Shown: positions 63,091 to 64,000 of the stretch, one piece after another
Position numbering within the stretch: position 1 is the first letter of the stretch
Layout: each line of letters begins with the position of its first letter
Origin: Tachypleus tridentatus
Lineage: Eukaryota > Arthropoda > Merostomata > Xiphosura > Limulidae
Length of the DNA: 64,000 nucleotides
Assembly: GCF_004210375.1 (NCBI RefSeq)
Contig: NC_134837.1
Coordinates: 163,721,310-163,785,309, forward strand
Direction of reading: 5' to 3'
Position numbers and translations under genes: made by a program
The notes under the pieces: model-generated
Seen by the model: only the letters and a program-made list of their open reading frames with translations
Told to the model about the DNA's origin: nothing
Databases searched by the model: none

Positions 63091-63547
63091 AAATGGTCTA
63101 ATAACGCTCTCATCACGTAGTTTATCTCAGATGTCAAACTGCACTAAAGTTACACTGTCGGAGTCGTTTAACGGACTTTCATTGGTCACTAGCCGTTGTT
63201 AAGGGAGATTGCATTAAGTTATGTGTGTATATTGCTGTCAAGTTTTTCTAGGAACATTAAATCTACAATAATACATGAAGCAAACCGGTAGAGTTTATGT
63301 GTTCTGTAAGTATATGTATACCTTATTCTTTCTTGAACGCTACGTTTTATTAACAGTATCAGTAAGAATGTTTAATAAATCTATTTGTATTGTTGTAAAC
63401 TTTTTACAGCTATGTGTTTTTTTAAATAATTATTTTACACTGTTTCTCTGGTATACGCACGTAGGACTAACCTAAATCTGTAATATCGAGAGTACTCGAA
63501 TGATGGAATAATGCATTCTAACCAAAGCACCTGACGATTTTGTGAAC

Positions 63548-63574
63548 CTGACGATAACCGAAGAAGGTCGACAC
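63548..63574 (+). other. Hammerhead-like core motif, degraded
   Basis: CTGACGA, T, AACC-loop-AGGTC, GACAC then GTTGTTC. It has the same 27-nt length and downstream sequence as the minus-strand sites at 21.3 kb and 35.5 kb, but GAAAC is changed to GACAC and the helix is weaker. Confidence 0.3.
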
Positions 63575-64000
63575 GTTGTTCACTCCTCTACGTAAAATAT
63601 TTTCTCAACCCAAACGAGCCGTTTTTACATATAGATGATGTAATAGCTTTTTACAATTCAAACAAACGTGAAATTGTGTGTGTATTTTACAGCTTATACA
63701 TGAGAGAAGAGCTAGATTTTAACATTTTCCAGCTTGTATACAGTGTATATAGTAGTAATAATTAGTTTTCGTTTTTACTAACACAAGGCTCAACATTTCG
63801 CTGTAGTCGTAAGGAAAATGTTCCCGATTGTGGTAATGTCAATCAACGAAATGGTGAACCTTGTGTTATTAAACACGTCTCAGTTTAGTTTCTTTGGTCT
63901 TTACTTTCTGTTTTACTGGTATATCTTCAGACTTTATCAGTTTTATTGTGTTGTAACCGTACTGAAATAATTAATAAAAGAAAGATTTAAAGGGATATAA

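Larger units (their letters stand above)
61662..64000. other. Upstream flank of the GGT gene
   Basis: It contains a three-unit 58-bp array (62,101), a decayed inverted family-1 SINE (62,815) and a hammerhead-like motif on + (63,548). No promoter element or upstream coding exon could be assigned with confidence. Confidence 0.55.

Overview
The window looks like nuclear DNA of an arthropod, most likely a chelicerate and probably a horseshoe crab. It is AT-rich, its genes have long introns with standard GT..AG boundaries, and it is littered with three families of tRNA-headed SINEs. The largest family, about 270 bp long, is one I associate with Limulidae. That organism call is inference from repeat content and was not checked by any search. 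There is no bacterial, organellar or viral gene organisation.

Layout. Positions 1-1569 hold the last intron and last coding exon (+) of a gene whose final residues read like the closing blade of a WD40 propeller; its poly(A) signal is at 1591. From 1570 to about 16,760 there is no recognisable gene. That stretch holds decayed tandem and dispersed duplications (A/B segments at 4.7-6.6 kb and 8.6-8.9 kb), scattered SINEs and a dead CR1/L2-type LINE reverse transcriptase (minus, about 14.6-15.95 kb). From 16,829 to 25,455 (+) lies a two-exon glycosyltransferase of family GT49, best matched to beta-1,4-glucuronyltransferase 1 (B4GAT1). Its 7.1-kb intron is packed with SINEs. From 25,456 to 33,732 I see only repeats. 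From 33,733 to 61,661 (minus) lies a complete gamma-glutamyltransferase (glutathione hydrolase) gene that I could assemble from 11 coding exons, 1,809 nt in all, for 602 residues. All splice phases match and the spacing of catalytic residues is the same as in human GGT1. From 61,662 to 64,000 is the upstream flank of that gene, with three copies of a 58-bp tandem repeat.

The GGT introns carry most of the unusual structure. They hold an almost intact but dead Tc1-type transposon with IR/DR ends and exact TA flanks (42,833-44,428), a second dead Tc1/mariner element (about 56,541-58,047), and a 12-unit 42-bp minisatellite whose period leaves frames open on both strands. They also hold a six-unit 58-bp array, a 220-bp near-perfect inverted repeat around an 870-bp spacer (59,210-60,519), and a head-to-tail-inverted SINE pair that forms a natural 500-bp hairpin (51,991-52,496). 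Three sites (21.3, 35.5 and 63.5 kb) carry a short motif resembling a hammerhead-ribozyme core of the kind reported in Penelope-like retroelements.

The three protein genes are not an operon and need not be functionally linked. B4GAT1 is a Golgi enzyme that primes matriglycan on dystroglycan. GGT is a cell-surface enzyme that breaks down extracellular glutathione. I found no convincing undescribed multi-gene system. The best novelty candidates are the inverted repeat, the hammerhead-like motifs and the SINE core conservation.
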